DNA of 64,000 bases from Pseudomonadales bacterium (GTDB taxonomy: Bacteria > Pseudomonadota > Gammaproteobacteria > Pseudomonadales > Ketobacteraceae): positions 106,579-170,578 of the forward strand of contig NZXG01000040.1 of NCBI GenBank assembly GCA_002701845.1, given 5' to 3'. Each line of letters opens with the position of its first letter. The first letter of the stretch is position 1. The notes beneath the pieces are model-generated. The model was given only the letters and a program-made list of their open reading frames with translations. It had not been told where the DNA came from and made no database searches. The translations under genes were made by a program, and so were the position numbers. Shown here in pieces: positions 16,665 through 25,691 of this stretch.

Positions 16665-17094
16665 GCTGAGGTTCCCGGTTGGATTCGCTGTTCAAAGCCG
16701 ATATCAGCAGCCGGGTGCTGGCGTCCGGTTGGGACTGCGACAGATAACCGGCCACCAGACACAGGGCCAGGGTTTCCTCCGGTTGCTGACCCGAGAGCCT
16801 GGGCATCGGCAGTGGTGGTCGGCTGGCTTCCCTGCCGGCTGATGTCCGGCTGAATTGATGGCCGCTACCACCACCGGAGTGCTGCAGCCGGTAAATCATG
16901 GCGGCCAATATCAATATTTGTACCAGGGCTGTCCCCAGGGCTGCGTACAGGGGCACCAGCCATTGGCTTAGCGTCAGGTAGACACAAAACGACAGGGACA
17001 GACACAGGCACACGAACAGTGCGCTGGCAAATAATATGGCCAGCAGCGCTTTGCTGATTTTGTGCGCCAGTTGTGAAAACCAATCGCTGATCAT
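16657..17094 (-). CDS. Holin-X/YqjE-like membrane protein
   Basis: A 145-residue protein with two adjacent transmembrane helices (about residues 16-40 and 46-68), LLAILFASALFVCLCLSLSF and LVPLYAALGTALVQILILAA, and a soluble Ser/Gly/Pro-rich C-terminal half. The two-helix hairpin downstream of a DUF883 gene fits the phage-holin superfamily/YqjE pattern. Probably an inner-membrane partner of the DUF883 protein. The stop-to-start spacing to the upstream gene is 19 bases. Confidence 0.65.
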   Translation of the reverse strand: MISDWFSQLAHKISKALLAILFASALFVCLCLSLSFCVYLTLSQWLVPLYAALGTALVQILILAAMIYRLQHSGGGSGHQFSRTSAGREASRPPLPMPRLSGQQPEETLALCLVAGYLSQSQPDASTRLLISALNSESNREPQHE

Positions 17095-17113
17095 GCCTGG
17101 TGACCTCCCGAGC

Positions 17114-17413
17114 CTAGCGGCGGTTAAACAGGCCGCTCACTAGCGCGCCGATCAGAAACGCGCCCAACAGAAACAGCCAGGGTCGCTCTTCGAAAGATTC
17201 CCGGGTTCTGTCAGACAGTTCATCGGCTTTGCTCTGAGCCTGACCCAGGCGCCGGTTGAAGGCGTGGGTGACCGAATCCTTGCGCTGTTCGGTGACTTCG
17301 CCGGCACGTTCCTTGAGGGCGGAGACCAGCGCGCTCACATCCTGTTTCAGAGCGGAAATGTCATTGGTTAAATTCTGATAATCCTGTTCCACTTTCTTGC
17401 TTGCATCTGACAT
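17114..17413 (-). CDS. DUF883 family protein (ElaB/YqjD-like)
   Basis: A 99-residue protein with a long charged helix, probably coiled coil (about residues 5-75), and a C-terminal membrane anchor, RPWLFLLGAFLIGALVSGLF, ending NRR. This is the ElaB/YqjD architecture, whose E. coli members are tail-anchored and bind ribosomes in stationary phase. AAGGAG lies upstream of the start. It leads a three-gene operon. A perfect palindrome, TGTAATTATTACA, lies about 175 bases upstream. Confidence 0.85.
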   Translation of the reverse strand: MSDASKKVEQDYQNLTNDISALKQDVSALVSALKERAGEVTEQRKDSVTHAFNRRLGQAQSKADELSDRTRESFEERPWLFLLGAFLIGALVSGLFNRR

Positions 17414-17586
17414 GGCGTGTCTCCTTGAGTGTTGGCAGTTTCACGGTAGCGTCCGCGCCACCTGTTCGGGGTAATTGCAAACTCTATGCCCGGGGCTGCT
17501 ACCCGCGGGCAGCCGAATATCCGTCATCTTCAGGGGTTGACCAAGCCTGCCACAGTGTCAGTTTTTCAAAAGCGCCCAAGGGCCGC

Positions 17587-17599
17587 TGTAATTATTACA
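17587..17599. promoter_or_regulatory. Perfect 13-bp palindrome TGTAATTATTACA, candidate operator
   Basis: It lies in the divergent region between the DUF883 operon and the AI-2E family transporter gene. The form TGTA-N5-TACAA recurs at 49026-49039 and 52993-53007 upstream of stress-type genes, which suggests one regulator acts on all three. Confidence 0.45.
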
Positions 17600-17709
17600 A
17601 GCTGCCGTTGCCCCACACTTCACCGCTCACGGCCGCTTTGTCCCCCGGCATGGACCGGCATCACAATTGCTTATATCATCAACGTTTCAGCGTGCCAGGC
17701 GAATTAAAA

Positions 17710-18870
17710 GTGAAGCAGCAACCCGATACTTCCCCCGCTCCCCGGGGCTGGTCCAAGATCAATCAGGTCTGGCTGCCCAGTACGGCTTATCTGCTGGTCA
17801 TCATGGTGGCGGGGACCCATCTGCTGGTGTTCGCCAAATCGGTGCTGGGTCCGATCCTGTTCGGTTTTTATCTGAGCGCATTGCTATACCCGCCCATGCG
17901 GGCGCTGCAGCGGTTGTATCTGCCCAAGATGCTGGCGGCGCTGGTTCCCCTGGTGGTAGTGTTCGGCGCCTTGACCGTGGCTTTGCTTTACGCCTATGAG
18001 CCTTTTATGAAACAGGTGGCCAGGACGCCGGAAATTATCGATCGCCTGCAGAGCCATATTGATCCCATCAAGGAAGCCCTGTCGGAAGTGGACCGCAAAA
18101 CCACCGAAGTGGAAAAAATGGTTGAAAAAACCATGCAGCAGTCCGGACAGAAAATGCAGACGGTGGTGGTCAACCAGGATCAGGAATCCTGGCGCGACCT
18201 GTTGTTCGAGCAGTTCTCCGGCTTTATCTGGTTTATGTCCGTCACCTTTATGCTGTGTTATTTCTTTCTGGTGGGCGGCGACATTCTTACCCGCAATCTG
18301 GCTTACACCTTCACCCAGCGCCGGCATCAGCATAAGGTACTGGTGCTGGCCCGCAACATGCGGGATCACGTGGCCCAGTATCTGGGGGTGACCCTGTGCG
18401 TGAATCTGCTGTACGGTTTGGCGCTGGGTGCCATGTTGTGGTATTTCGGCGTGGAGTTTGCCCTGGCCTGGGGGCTGGTGCTGGGGTTGTTGCGCTACAT
18501 TCCTTTTGTGGGCAATCTGGTGGGGCTGGCCCTGGTGCTGGTGTCCGTGGCCACCGTGCAGTTTGATCCCACCAGCCTGTTGGTGGCGGCCGGTATCGTG
18601 CTGGGTCTGATGTTTGTTACCGGGAATTTTATCGATCCCATGGTGCACGCCAGCCGGTTTGAACTGAATCCGATTTTTCTGTTCATTGCGATTATTTTCT
18701 GGAGCTGGATCTGGGGGTTCGCCGGCCTGTTTATCGCCATCCCCACGCTGCTGGTGTTTGCGGTCTTCTGTGGACACGTGGACAGCCTGGGACGCTTTTA
18801 CTCCATCCTCTGCCTCAATGATCAACACAACGGCCGGATTCCGGACAGCCGGGAGCCTGCAGACTCCTGA
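17710..18870 (+). CDS. AI-2E family transporter (PerM/YdiK-like)
   Basis: An approximately 386-residue polytopic inner-membrane protein with the family layout: N-terminal helices (about 20-75), a long soluble helical loop (DRLQSHIDPIKEALSEVDRK and onward) and a C-terminal bundle. Conserved features include PFVGNLVGLALVLVSV and GNFIDPMVHASRFELNPIFL, close to the family signature. Members include the AI-2 exporter TqsA and sodium/proton antiporters, so the substrate is open. GTG 17710 is preferred with AGGCG about 8 bases upstream; ATG 17650 is in frame but adds an unlikely N-terminus. Confidence 0.85.
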   Translation: MKQQPDTSPAPRGWSKINQVWLPSTAYLLVIMVAGTHLLVFAKSVLGPILFGFYLSALLYPPMRALQRLYLPKMLAALVPLVVVFGALTVALLYAYEPFMKQVARTPEIIDRLQSHIDPIKEALSEVDRKTTEVEKMVEKTMQQSGQKMQTVVVNQDQESWRDLLFEQFSGFIWFMSVTFMLCYFFLVGGDILTRNLAYTFTQRRHQHKVLVLARNMRDHVAQYLGVTLCVNLLYGLALGAMLWYFGVEFALAWGLVLGLLRYIPFVGNLVGLALVLVSVATVQFDPTSLLVAAGIVLGLMFVTGNFIDPMVHASRFELNPIFLFIAIIFWSWIWGFAGLFIAIPTLLVFAVFCGHVDSLGRFYSILCLNDQHNGRIPDSREPADS

Positions 18871-18909
18871 TCCCGGCAGCCGGCTTTGCCTCCGAGAACA
18901 GGTCTTCCC

Positions 18910-20679
18910 TCAGGTTGCCGGGCGTTGCGCCAGGTCTCCCCCGCGGGCCAGCAGGTGGCGGCCACAGGTGCCACAGCTGGTTTTGAAAATGTGGTATTCC
19001 ACCTCTGAAAGCCCGGCGGGATCCGCCACCCCCTTATCGGCATAGAACATGGCAAAGGGGCCATGGGGGCCAAACACCGACATCACCAGAAACTGACGGC
19101 TTTGACAGGCCTGGCGGAAATTGCCGGGCACCAGCCCGGCCCGGGGCGCCGGCCGGTCCGGGGCCACCCAGAGGGCGGCCGGTTGTTGCATCAGCCGGCT
19201 GAACAGATTGCTGGGCTGCAGGGCGATGCGACATTTGCGCAATCCGGGGGCGTCGTCGCAGCCCCGGCTGTAATAGGTTTCCAGCCGGCTTTGATCCGCC
19301 GTCATGGTGGCCACCAGCACCCGTTGCAGGGGCGTGCAGTCCGCCAGCATGTCCACTACCCCGCGCAGGGATTCGTATTCCGTGGTGAAACTGTCGGGGT
19401 GTTGCAGCAGGCGCTGTAGGAACTGTTCCAACTCCCGCTTTTTCGCCTGGGACACAAAGCCCCGGGGCGCGGCCGCCGGTGCCCTGGCAGCGGGGGGTGG
19501 CGGAGGCGGCGCGCTGAGGATGGCGTCCCGGTCCAGATCCGGCGGCAGATTTTCACTGCGCATGCCAATGGGAGCCGGCGCTTGCTTTGGCGTGGCCGCA
19601 ACTGGCGCGACATCGGGGTGAGCCGGGGCGGCTGGGGTTGAATGTGGCGCCAGCATCTGCGCCACCACGGCCGGTACCGCCGCTGGCCGCAGCCGGCGGC
19701 GGGCCCGTAACGGCCGGGGCCAGATCAGGTTGGCGGCGGGGGCCAGGGTGCCGGGTAGGAACCAGCGGCGGGAGGCCTCCAGGGCGGTGCTTTTCACCAG
19801 GGCCTCCACCGCCGACTCAGGCTGGTCCAGATAGGCCGCCAACAGCCCCAGATAGCGTCGGCTGCGGTGGCTGTACCAGTCTTCCGCCAGGGCCTGGGCC
19901 AGTCCGTTACTGAGCGCCACCGCCAGGGCCGGACTGTTCACCAGGTCCCCCTGGGGGGTGCGCTTGGGCAGGGTGTGATTGGGGTCCCGCGCGCAGGCTC
20001 TGGCTTGCCGCAACAGAAAACCGGGGCTGGGTAAATGGTCACTGCTCAGGGCTTCCACGATGATGGCGGGCATATGCCAGCGCCGGGCCAGTTCCACCGC
20101 GATCTGCTCCCGGGTGCAGCCCAACACCGCCAGTTCCGCTTCCCGCCAGGGCACCCGGTCCCGCCGCTGCAGTATCTGTAGCGCCCGCATCTCCCGCTGC
20201 GCGAAGCGCCACAGACACCATTGGGGCACCCCGTAGAGCAGGGCGCCGATAAACATGGCGTCGGCTCCCGCCTGGTGGCGGAAGCGGGTCCAACTGGCGG
20301 CCTGTTCCGCCGCGTGCAGGCTGGTGCTGATGGCCTGGAGATACAGATACTCCCTGGGTTCACCGGGGTCCCCCCGCAGGGTTTTGAAACTTTGCAGCAG
20401 GGTGCTCAGGTGATCAAGCCCCAACATGGCGGCACAATGATGGGGGTTGGCCAGCACCCCGGCGGCCCGCTCGCCAAAGCGGCGATTGCATTCCCGCACC
20501 ACATGCACCCGCATCACCGGGTCGCTGCTGATCACCTCCCCCAGGTCGAACAGTGACACTTCCGGATCCCGCAGTAGCCGGCCCGCGCGGCGGGCGCTGG
20601 CGGGCAGCACCGGCAACCGGTCCCGGTCCAGCACCTGAATCCAGTGGGCAAGGCCCTGCGGTTGGAAATGATTGGACAT
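18910..20679 (-). CDS. HDOD-domain signalling protein with C-terminal GAF-like region
   Basis: A 589-residue cytoplasmic protein. The HDOD domain (about 10-215) is marked by LPASARRAGRLLRDPEVSLFDLGEVISSDPVM and LGLDHLSTLLQSF; HDOD domains are HD-related but without catalysis. A Pro/Ala-rich linker (about 360-410) leads to a C-terminal region (about 420-585) with the pattern of a GAF-type sensor (TPLQRVLVATMTADQS, MFYADKG). It occupies the position between rhdA and motA held by PA4955 in P. aeruginosa. ATG 20679 is chosen since the preceding in-frame extension is low quality. A role in motility or surface signalling is inferred from the motAB neighbours. Confidence 0.75.
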   Translation of the reverse strand: MSNHFQPQGLAHWIQVLDRDRLPVLPASARRAGRLLRDPEVSLFDLGEVISSDPVMRVHVVRECNRRFGERAAGVLANPHHCAAMLGLDHLSTLLQSFKTLRGDPGEPREYLYLQAISTSLHAAEQAASWTRFRHQAGADAMFIGALLYGVPQWCLWRFAQREMRALQILQRRDRVPWREAELAVLGCTREQIAVELARRWHMPAIIVEALSSDHLPSPGFLLRQARACARDPNHTLPKRTPQGDLVNSPALAVALSNGLAQALAEDWYSHRSRRYLGLLAAYLDQPESAVEALVKSTALEASRRWFLPGTLAPAANLIWPRPLRARRRLRPAAVPAVVAQMLAPHSTPAAPAHPDVAPVAATPKQAPAPIGMRSENLPPDLDRDAILSAPPPPPPAARAPAAAPRGFVSQAKKRELEQFLQRLLQHPDSFTTEYESLRGVVDMLADCTPLQRVLVATMTADQSRLETYYSRGCDDAPGLRKCRIALQPSNLFSRLMQQPAALWVAPDRPAPRAGLVPGNFRQACQSRQFLVMSVFGPHGPFAMFYADKGVADPAGLSEVEYHIFKTSCGTCGRHLLARGGDLAQRPAT

Positions 20680-20764
20680 GCCCCGGAGTGATCCTGTTGG
20701 TTGTGAATTTCGCCGTGGTGGCCTTAACTCATAACTATAGACGTTGAACCGCCTGTTCGTGCTT

Positions 20765-21616
20765 ATGCTAAAAATTGTCGGCTTTATCATAGTAACCGCC
20801 AGTGTGCTGGGGGGTTACGTGTTGTCCCATGGCGAATTGCTCACCCTTTGGCAACCCTATGAGTTGCTGATCATCGGCGGGGCGGCGCTGGGCGCCTTTG
20901 TGGTATCCAACCCGCCCCATGTGATCCTGGAGGTGTTCCGGGCCACTTTTCGCTGTCTGCTGGGCCAACGCTATGGCCAGGCGCTGTATATGGATTTGCT
21001 GTCGCTGCTGTATGAGCTGTTCAATAAAGCCCGCCGCAGTGGCCTGATGTCCATCGAGGACGATGTGGAAAACCCCGAGGCCAGTGATATTTTCGAGCGT
21101 TATCCACGGATCACCGGGGAGCCCCAGTTACTGGAATTCATCTGCGATTACCTGCGCATTATTTCCACTGGCAATCTGTCGGCGTTCGAGCTGGAAACCC
21201 TGATGGATCAGGATATTGAAACCTCCCTGCAGGAGGCGGAACACCCGGCCCATGCCCTGCACAAAGTGGCCGATGCCCTGCCCGGGTTCGGGATCGTGGC
21301 GGCGGTGATGGGGATCGTCATTACCATGAAATCCCTGGGGGGGCCGCCGGACGAGCTGGGGCTCCATGTGGCGGCGGCCCTGGTGGGCACCTTTCTGGGG
21401 ATTTTGTTGGCTTACGGCTTCGTGGGCCCCATGAGCATTGCCCTGGAGCATGAGGCCCAGGAGCGGATCAAGGCGTTGGAGTGCGCCAAGACCGCCATTC
21501 TCGCCATGGTTAACGGTATCCCGCCGCAGCTGGCGGTGGAGTTCGGACGTAAAACCCTGTACGCCAAGGAACGCCCCAGTTTTTCCGCCCTTGAGGATCA
21601 CCTGCGGGGCCGCTGA
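20765..21616 (+). CDS. motA: Flagellar motor stator protein MotA
   Basis: A 283-residue inner-membrane stator subunit with four transmembrane helices: MLKIVGFIIVTASVLGGY, a second helix at YELLIIGGAALGAFVV, and two C-terminal helices at GFGIVAAVMGIVITMKSLG and HVAAALVGTFLGILLAYGFVGP. It forms the proton channel with MotB and generates torque on the flagellar rotor. ATG 20765 is chosen by match to the family N-terminus; an upstream TTG at 20744 adds 7 residues. It overlaps motB by one base. No other flagellar genes are in the window. Confidence 0.94.
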   Translation: MLKIVGFIIVTASVLGGYVLSHGELLTLWQPYELLIIGGAALGAFVVSNPPHVILEVFRATFRCLLGQRYGQALYMDLLSLLYELFNKARRSGLMSIEDDVENPEASDIFERYPRITGEPQLLEFICDYLRIISTGNLSAFELETLMDQDIETSLQEAEHPAHALHKVADALPGFGIVAAVMGIVITMKSLGGPPDELGLHVAAALVGTFLGILLAYGFVGPMSIALEHEAQERIKALECAKTAILAMVNGIPPQLAVEFGRKTLYAKERPSFSALEDHLRGR

Positions 21617-22650
21617 TGGAGTTCGAAAGCGGCGACAAGCCCGTTATCGTCCGCCGGGTTCGCAAGTCCCGCAGTGCCCCCCACGGCGGCGCCTGGAAAG
21701 TCGCCTTCGCCGATTTCGCCACCGCCATGATGGCCTTCTTCCTGGTGCTTTGGCTGCTGGAAGCCACCAGTGTGGAGGAAAAGGCCGCCATCTCCGGGTA
21801 TTTTTCCGATCCCTCCGGCTTTACCGAGGGCGGCTCCCCCTACGTCATTGATCTGGGGGGCGGGCTCAGGGATGATCAGTCCGCGGACCAGGCCGGCAGT
21901 GAGACTGACGCGCCGCCGGTGCCGGACGCGGTGCTCACCGAGGAAACCGTGCAGGATCTGGCGGCGCAGATTGAGAGCCGCAGGTTCCAGGAACTGAAAA
22001 AGAATCTGGAAACCCGTATCGAAAATGATCCCAACCTCAGTAAGTATCGGGATCAGATCATCATGGAAGTGACCCGGGACGGGCTGCAGATTCAGATTGT
22101 GGACGCCAGCAGCCGGCCCATGTTCGACAGCGGCAGCGATGATATCAAACCCTATATGAATGAAATTCTGCAGGCCCTGGCGGACACCATTGCCGCCGTC
22201 CCCAACGGCCTCAGTATCACTGGCCACACCGACGCCGAAGCCTTTACCGAACGCAGTGATTATTCCAACTGGGAACTGTCGGCGGACCGGGCCAATGCCG
22301 CCCGGCGGGCGCTGTTGCGCAATGGCGTGTCGGAACAGCAGATTTCTCAGGTGGTGGGCTTGGCGGACTCCGCGCTTTACGACAAGGAACACCCGGACAA
22401 TCCCATCAACCGGCGTATCAGCATCCTGGTGCTGAGCGAACAATCCCAGGCCCAGTTACAGCAGCAACAGCAACGGGCCGCGCTGCCGGTGGATCCGGAG
22501 TTTCCCGCGCCGGAGGCAGACCCGGGCAACGACCGGGAAGCGCGGGAAGCCTTCGACAGTTTTGAACGTCTGCGCAAAACCATGACCCGCAAGCAGCGGG
22601 ACGCCGGTTCGCAAACCCTGGCCCCGGAGCGGCAGGACGAGGTGTTCTAA
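21616..22650 (+). CDS. motB: Flagellar motor stator protein MotB
   Basis: A 344-residue stator subunit. A single N-terminal helix, WKVAFADFATAMMAFFLVLWLL, carries the proton-binding Asp in the ADFATAMMAFF signature. The periplasmic OmpA-like domain (about 165-280) binds peptidoglycan and anchors the stator (SITGHTDAEAF, NWELSADRANAARRAL). The C-terminal 50 residues are charged and probably disordered. It starts on the last base of the motA stop, so translation is coupled. Confidence 0.95.
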   Translation: MEFESGDKPVIVRRVRKSRSAPHGGAWKVAFADFATAMMAFFLVLWLLEATSVEEKAAISGYFSDPSGFTEGGSPYVIDLGGGLRDDQSADQAGSETDAPPVPDAVLTEETVQDLAAQIESRRFQELKKNLETRIENDPNLSKYRDQIIMEVTRDGLQIQIVDASSRPMFDSGSDDIKPYMNEILQALADTIAAVPNGLSITGHTDAEAFTERSDYSNWELSADRANAARRALLRNGVSEQQISQVVGLADSALYDKEHPDNPINRRISILVLSEQSQAQLQQQQQRAALPVDPEFPAPEADPGNDREAREAFDSFERLRKTMTRKQRDAGSQTLAPERQDEVF

Positions 22651-22663
22651 GCGCGCGCCGGTT

Positions 22664-23713
22664 TTACGGTTGCCCCTGCAGCGCCGCCACCAGCGCGAAA
22701 TAGTTGTCCAGTCGCTGCGGGTGCACTGCGTTACGTTCCACCGCCTCCCGCAGGGCACATCCCGGCTCCTGCTGGTGTCGGCAATCGCGAAATTTACACT
22801 GCCGGCGCCAGGGCTCAAAGTCCGGAAAGCCGTCGATCACCTTGTCAGGATCCAGATGCCACAGACCAAACTCGCGAATGCCCGGGGAATCGATCAGGCT
22901 GCCGCCGGAGGGGAAGTGGAACAGACGGGCATTGGTGGTGGTATGGCGGCCCAGCCGGGAATTTTCCGAGAGTTCGCCCACCCGGGCATTGACCCCGGGC
23001 AACAGCGCATTTACCAGGGACGATTTGCCCACTCCGGACTGGCCCACGAAAACGCTGGTATGCTGATCCAGATGCTGCTGCAGTTCGTCCAGTCCGTGGT
23101 GGGTGGTGGCGGAGCTTTCCCACACCGCATAACCAATATCCCGGTAGCGGTTCAGCAGCGCCTCCAGCATCACTTCATTCAACTCGGTAATCAGGTCGGT
23201 TTTATTCAACAGAATCCGCACCTCCAGTTGTTGCAGCTCGGCCGCCACCAGGTAGCGATCAATCAACAGGCTGGAAGGGGCCGGCTCCGGGGTGATCACC
23301 AGCACCAGGAAATCGATGTTCGCCGCCACCGGTTTCAGGTTGCCGCGGGGGTCCGGCCGTGACAACAATGAGCGGCGGGGCAGCACGGTTTCAATCACCC
23401 CGTAACCGGACTGACCGCGGCGCATCACCACCCGGTCGCCGGCGACGATCGCCCCCACGTTGGCACGAAAATGACATTGCACCGCCGGCTCCGGCGCGGC
23501 GTCCGGTTCCCCCTTCACATCCGGCTCACCTTCCGCTTCCGGCTCTACTTCCACAAAGGTACCGAAATGACTGACCACCAGGCCCGGTTCTTCGTCGCCC
23601 AGGTCTTCCGAGGTCGACAGGCGATCGGCCTTTTTCGCCATGCGGGCGGCTTTCTCCGCCTGTACTTTCTGAATGCGCCAGTTCTGGCGGCGGGTGAGTT
23701 TGCGTTTGCTCAT
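22664..23713 (-). CDS. rsgA: Ribosome small-subunit GTPase RsgA
   Basis: A 349-residue circularly permuted GTPase for 30S maturation. Order: basic N-terminal extension, OB fold, permuted G domain with NKTD (G4), GQSGVGKSSLVNALL (G1) and DSPGIREFG (G3), then the zinc-binding C-terminal domain with C-x4-C-x6-H-x5-C pattern (CKFRDCRHQQEPGCALREA). ATG 23713 begins with the typical MSKRKLTRRQ. Convergent with motB, 13 bases apart. Confidence 0.96.
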   Translation of the reverse strand: MSKRKLTRRQNWRIQKVQAEKAARMAKKADRLSTSEDLGDEEPGLVVSHFGTFVEVEPEAEGEPDVKGEPDAAPEPAVQCHFRANVGAIVAGDRVVMRRGQSGYGVIETVLPRRSLLSRPDPRGNLKPVAANIDFLVLVITPEPAPSSLLIDRYLVAAELQQLEVRILLNKTDLITELNEVMLEALLNRYRDIGYAVWESSATTHHGLDELQQHLDQHTSVFVGQSGVGKSSLVNALLPGVNARVGELSENSRLGRHTTTNARLFHFPSGGSLIDSPGIREFGLWHLDPDKVIDGFPDFEPWRRQCKFRDCRHQQEPGCALREAVERNAVHPQRLDNYFALVAALQGQP

Positions 23714-23787
23714 GGGCCCCGGTACGGTCAAAATCGCTTGATTGCGCTATTCTAGGGGAATAAGGCAGGCGGCAGAAGGCCGGCTAT

Positions 23788-23971
23788 GGCGGGGGTGTGG
23801 CGGGATGGCTGAAGAGCATCGCAGGATCCTGCCTGGGGGTGTTGTTTGAAACTCTCAGCGGCAGGGATGCCGCTGTGAAGCCCCCAGGGATGGGTTCACG
23901 GCGTGTTTCAAACAACACCCCCAGGTAGGAGCCGAGAAGCGCATGACCCGCCATCCCGCCACACCACCGCC
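23788..23971. repeat. 184-bp nested inverted-repeat element (MITE-like or extragenic palindrome)
   Basis: Outer arms of 22 bases (23788-23809 and 23950-23971) match with one mismatch. Inner arms of 21 bases (23832-23852 and 23905-23925), starting CCTGGGGGTGTTGTTTG, match perfectly. A central 8-bp hairpin, CAGCGGCA/TGCCGCTG, lies at 23856-23875. Between arms the sequence is unpaired. The whole fills the rsgA-orn divergent spacer and ends about 37 bases before orn. No coding capacity. Symmetry suggests a non-autonomous mobile element or folded regulatory RNA; no target duplication was identified. Confidence 0.75.
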
Positions 23972-24008
23972 ACTCCCGGCCCCAAAATAAGTGAGAAAAG
24001 GAATCACC

Positions 24009-24557
24009 ATGACCACCGACCGCAGTAACAACCTGATCTGGCTGGACCTGGAAATGACCGGGCTGGACCCGGACACTGACGTGATCATCGAAATCGCCAC
24101 CGTGGTCACCGACCCGGAGCTGAATATTCTGGCCGAGGGCCCGGTGCTGGCGGTGCATCAAAGTGATGAAACCCTGGCGCAAATGGATGACTGGTGCACC
24201 CGCCAACACGGTCAGTCCGGGCTCACCGAACGGGTCCGCCAGAGCCAGGTGAGTGAAACCCGGGCGGAGCAGGAAACCCTGGCGTTTCTGGCCCAGTGGG
24301 TGGAGCCGGGGGCTTCGCCCATGTGTGGCAACAGCATCTGTCAGGATCGCCGTTTTCTGTATCGCTACATGCCGCGGCTGGAAGCATTCTTTCACTATCG
24401 CAACCTGGATGTCAGTACCCTGAAAGAACTGGCCCGGCGCTGGAAGCCCGAGGCGCTGGAAGGGTTTAAGAAATCCGCCACCCATCTGGCGCTGGATGAT
24501 ATCCGCGAATCCATCGCGGAATTAAAGCACTATCGCAATACCTTTTTGCAGCTGTAA
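24009..24557 (+). CDS. orn: Oligoribonuclease
   Basis: A 182-residue DEDDh 3'-5' exonuclease that clears 2-5 nt RNAs, including pGpG from c-di-GMP breakdown. Exo I is [16 protein letters not shown], with metal Asp and Glu; Exo III contains [11 protein letters not shown] with the final catalytic His and Asp. AAGGA precedes ATG 24009. Orn makes sense in a region rich in c-di-GMP receptors. Divergent from rsgA across the inverted-repeat element. Confidence 0.97.
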   Translation: MTTDRSNNLIWLDLEMTGLDPDTDVIIEIATVVTDPELNILAEGPVLAVHQSDETLAQMDDWCTRQHGQSGLTERVRQSQVSETRAEQETLAFLAQWVEPGASPMCGNSICQDRRFLYRYMPRLEAFFHYRNLDVSTLKELARRWKPEALEGFKKSATHLALDDIRESIAELKHYRNTFLQL

Positions 24558-24558
24558 A

Positions 24559-25614
24559 CTAGTCGTCCACGGTAATATTGTGGCGTTGCAGGGCCCAGTG
24601 GACATGCTCCCGCACCAATTCCGATGGGTGATGTTGTCGCGCCCGTAACGCGGTTATAACGGCTTGACTACCGGGGGCGTTGCCCAGGCCCACCGCCAGA
24701 TTCCGCAGCCAGCGTTCATAGCCGATACGGCGGATGGCGGAGCCTTCGGTCTGCCGTAAATAGGTGGCTTCGTCCCACAGAAACAATTCCGCCAGTTCCC
24801 GGTTTTCCAGGCCGTGGCGGGGTTGAAAGTCCGGCTCGTCCGTGGCGCGGGCAAAGCGGTTCCAGGGGCACACCAACTGGCAGTCGTCACAGCCGAACAC
24901 CCGGTTACCCATGGGCGCCCGCAACGGCTCGGGAATGGGCCCATGCAATTCAATGGTGAGGTAGGAGATGCACTTGCGGGCGTCTAGTTGGTAGGGGGCG
25001 ACGATGGCACCGGTGGGGCAGATATCAATGCAGGCGTTACAGGTGCCACAGTGGCCGCTCACCGGTGCGTCCACCGGCAGGGGAATATCCACATAAATCT
25101 CCCCCAGGAAGAACCAGGAGCCGGCACTGCGGTCCAGTAACAGCGTATGTTTGCCGATCCAGCCCAGGCCGGCTTTTTCCGCCAGGGCTTTTTCCAGCAC
25201 CGGGGCGCTGTCCACAAAGGCGCGGTAGCCGTAGGGGCCGATGGCGGCCTCCACCTGTCGCCCCAGTTGGGTCAGGCGTTTGCGGATCAGTTTGTGGTAA
25301 TCGCGGCCCAGGGCGTAGCGGGAAATATAGGCTTTTTCCGGGTCGTTCAGCACCGCCATGGTGGTGTCATCCGCCGGCAGATAATCCATCCGCGCACTGA
25401 TCACCCGCACGGTACCCGGTTGCAGCTCCGCCGGCCGGCTGCGCTTGTTGCCGTGGCGGTGCATATACCCCATCTCACCGTGAAAACCGGCCGCCAGCCA
25501 GCGCTGGAGATGGGTTTCGTGCGCCCCCAGATCCACGTCGGCAATGGCGATTTGCTGAAAGCCCAACGCCTGTCCCCAGTGTTTGATTTGTTCGGCCAGT
25601 TCCCGGTAATTCAT
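24559..25614 (-). CDS. queG: Epoxyqueuosine reductase QueG
   Basis: A 351-residue iron-sulfur cobalamin enzyme for the last step of queuosine tRNA modification. Two ferredoxin-type 4Fe-4S motifs are visible: CGTCNACIDICPTGAI and CDDCQLVCPWNRFA. C-terminal HEAT-like helices follow. ATG 25614 (MNYRELAEQIK) fits family starts; an upstream in-frame TTG at 25668 would add 18 residues overlapping the divergent nnr promoter. Convergent with orn with only 1 base between stops. Confidence 0.95.
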   Translation of the reverse strand: MNYRELAEQIKHWGQALGFQQIAIADVDLGAHETHLQRWLAAGFHGEMGYMHRHGNKRSRPAELQPGTVRVISARMDYLPADDTTMAVLNDPEKAYISRYALGRDYHKLIRKRLTQLGRQVEAAIGPYGYRAFVDSAPVLEKALAEKAGLGWIGKHTLLLDRSAGSWFFLGEIYVDIPLPVDAPVSGHCGTCNACIDICPTGAIVAPYQLDARKCISYLTIELHGPIPEPLRAPMGNRVFGCDDCQLVCPWNRFARATDEPDFQPRHGLENRELAELFLWDEATYLRQTEGSAIRRIGYERWLRNLAVGLGNAPGSQAVITALRARQHHPSELVREHVHWALQRHNITVDD

Positions 25615-25691
25615 TCCCACCACTTCATCAATATTGCGGGTTGCCTGTGGTATAAGAGGCTCAGGCAACAGCGAAACACAAGGAGAACCTC

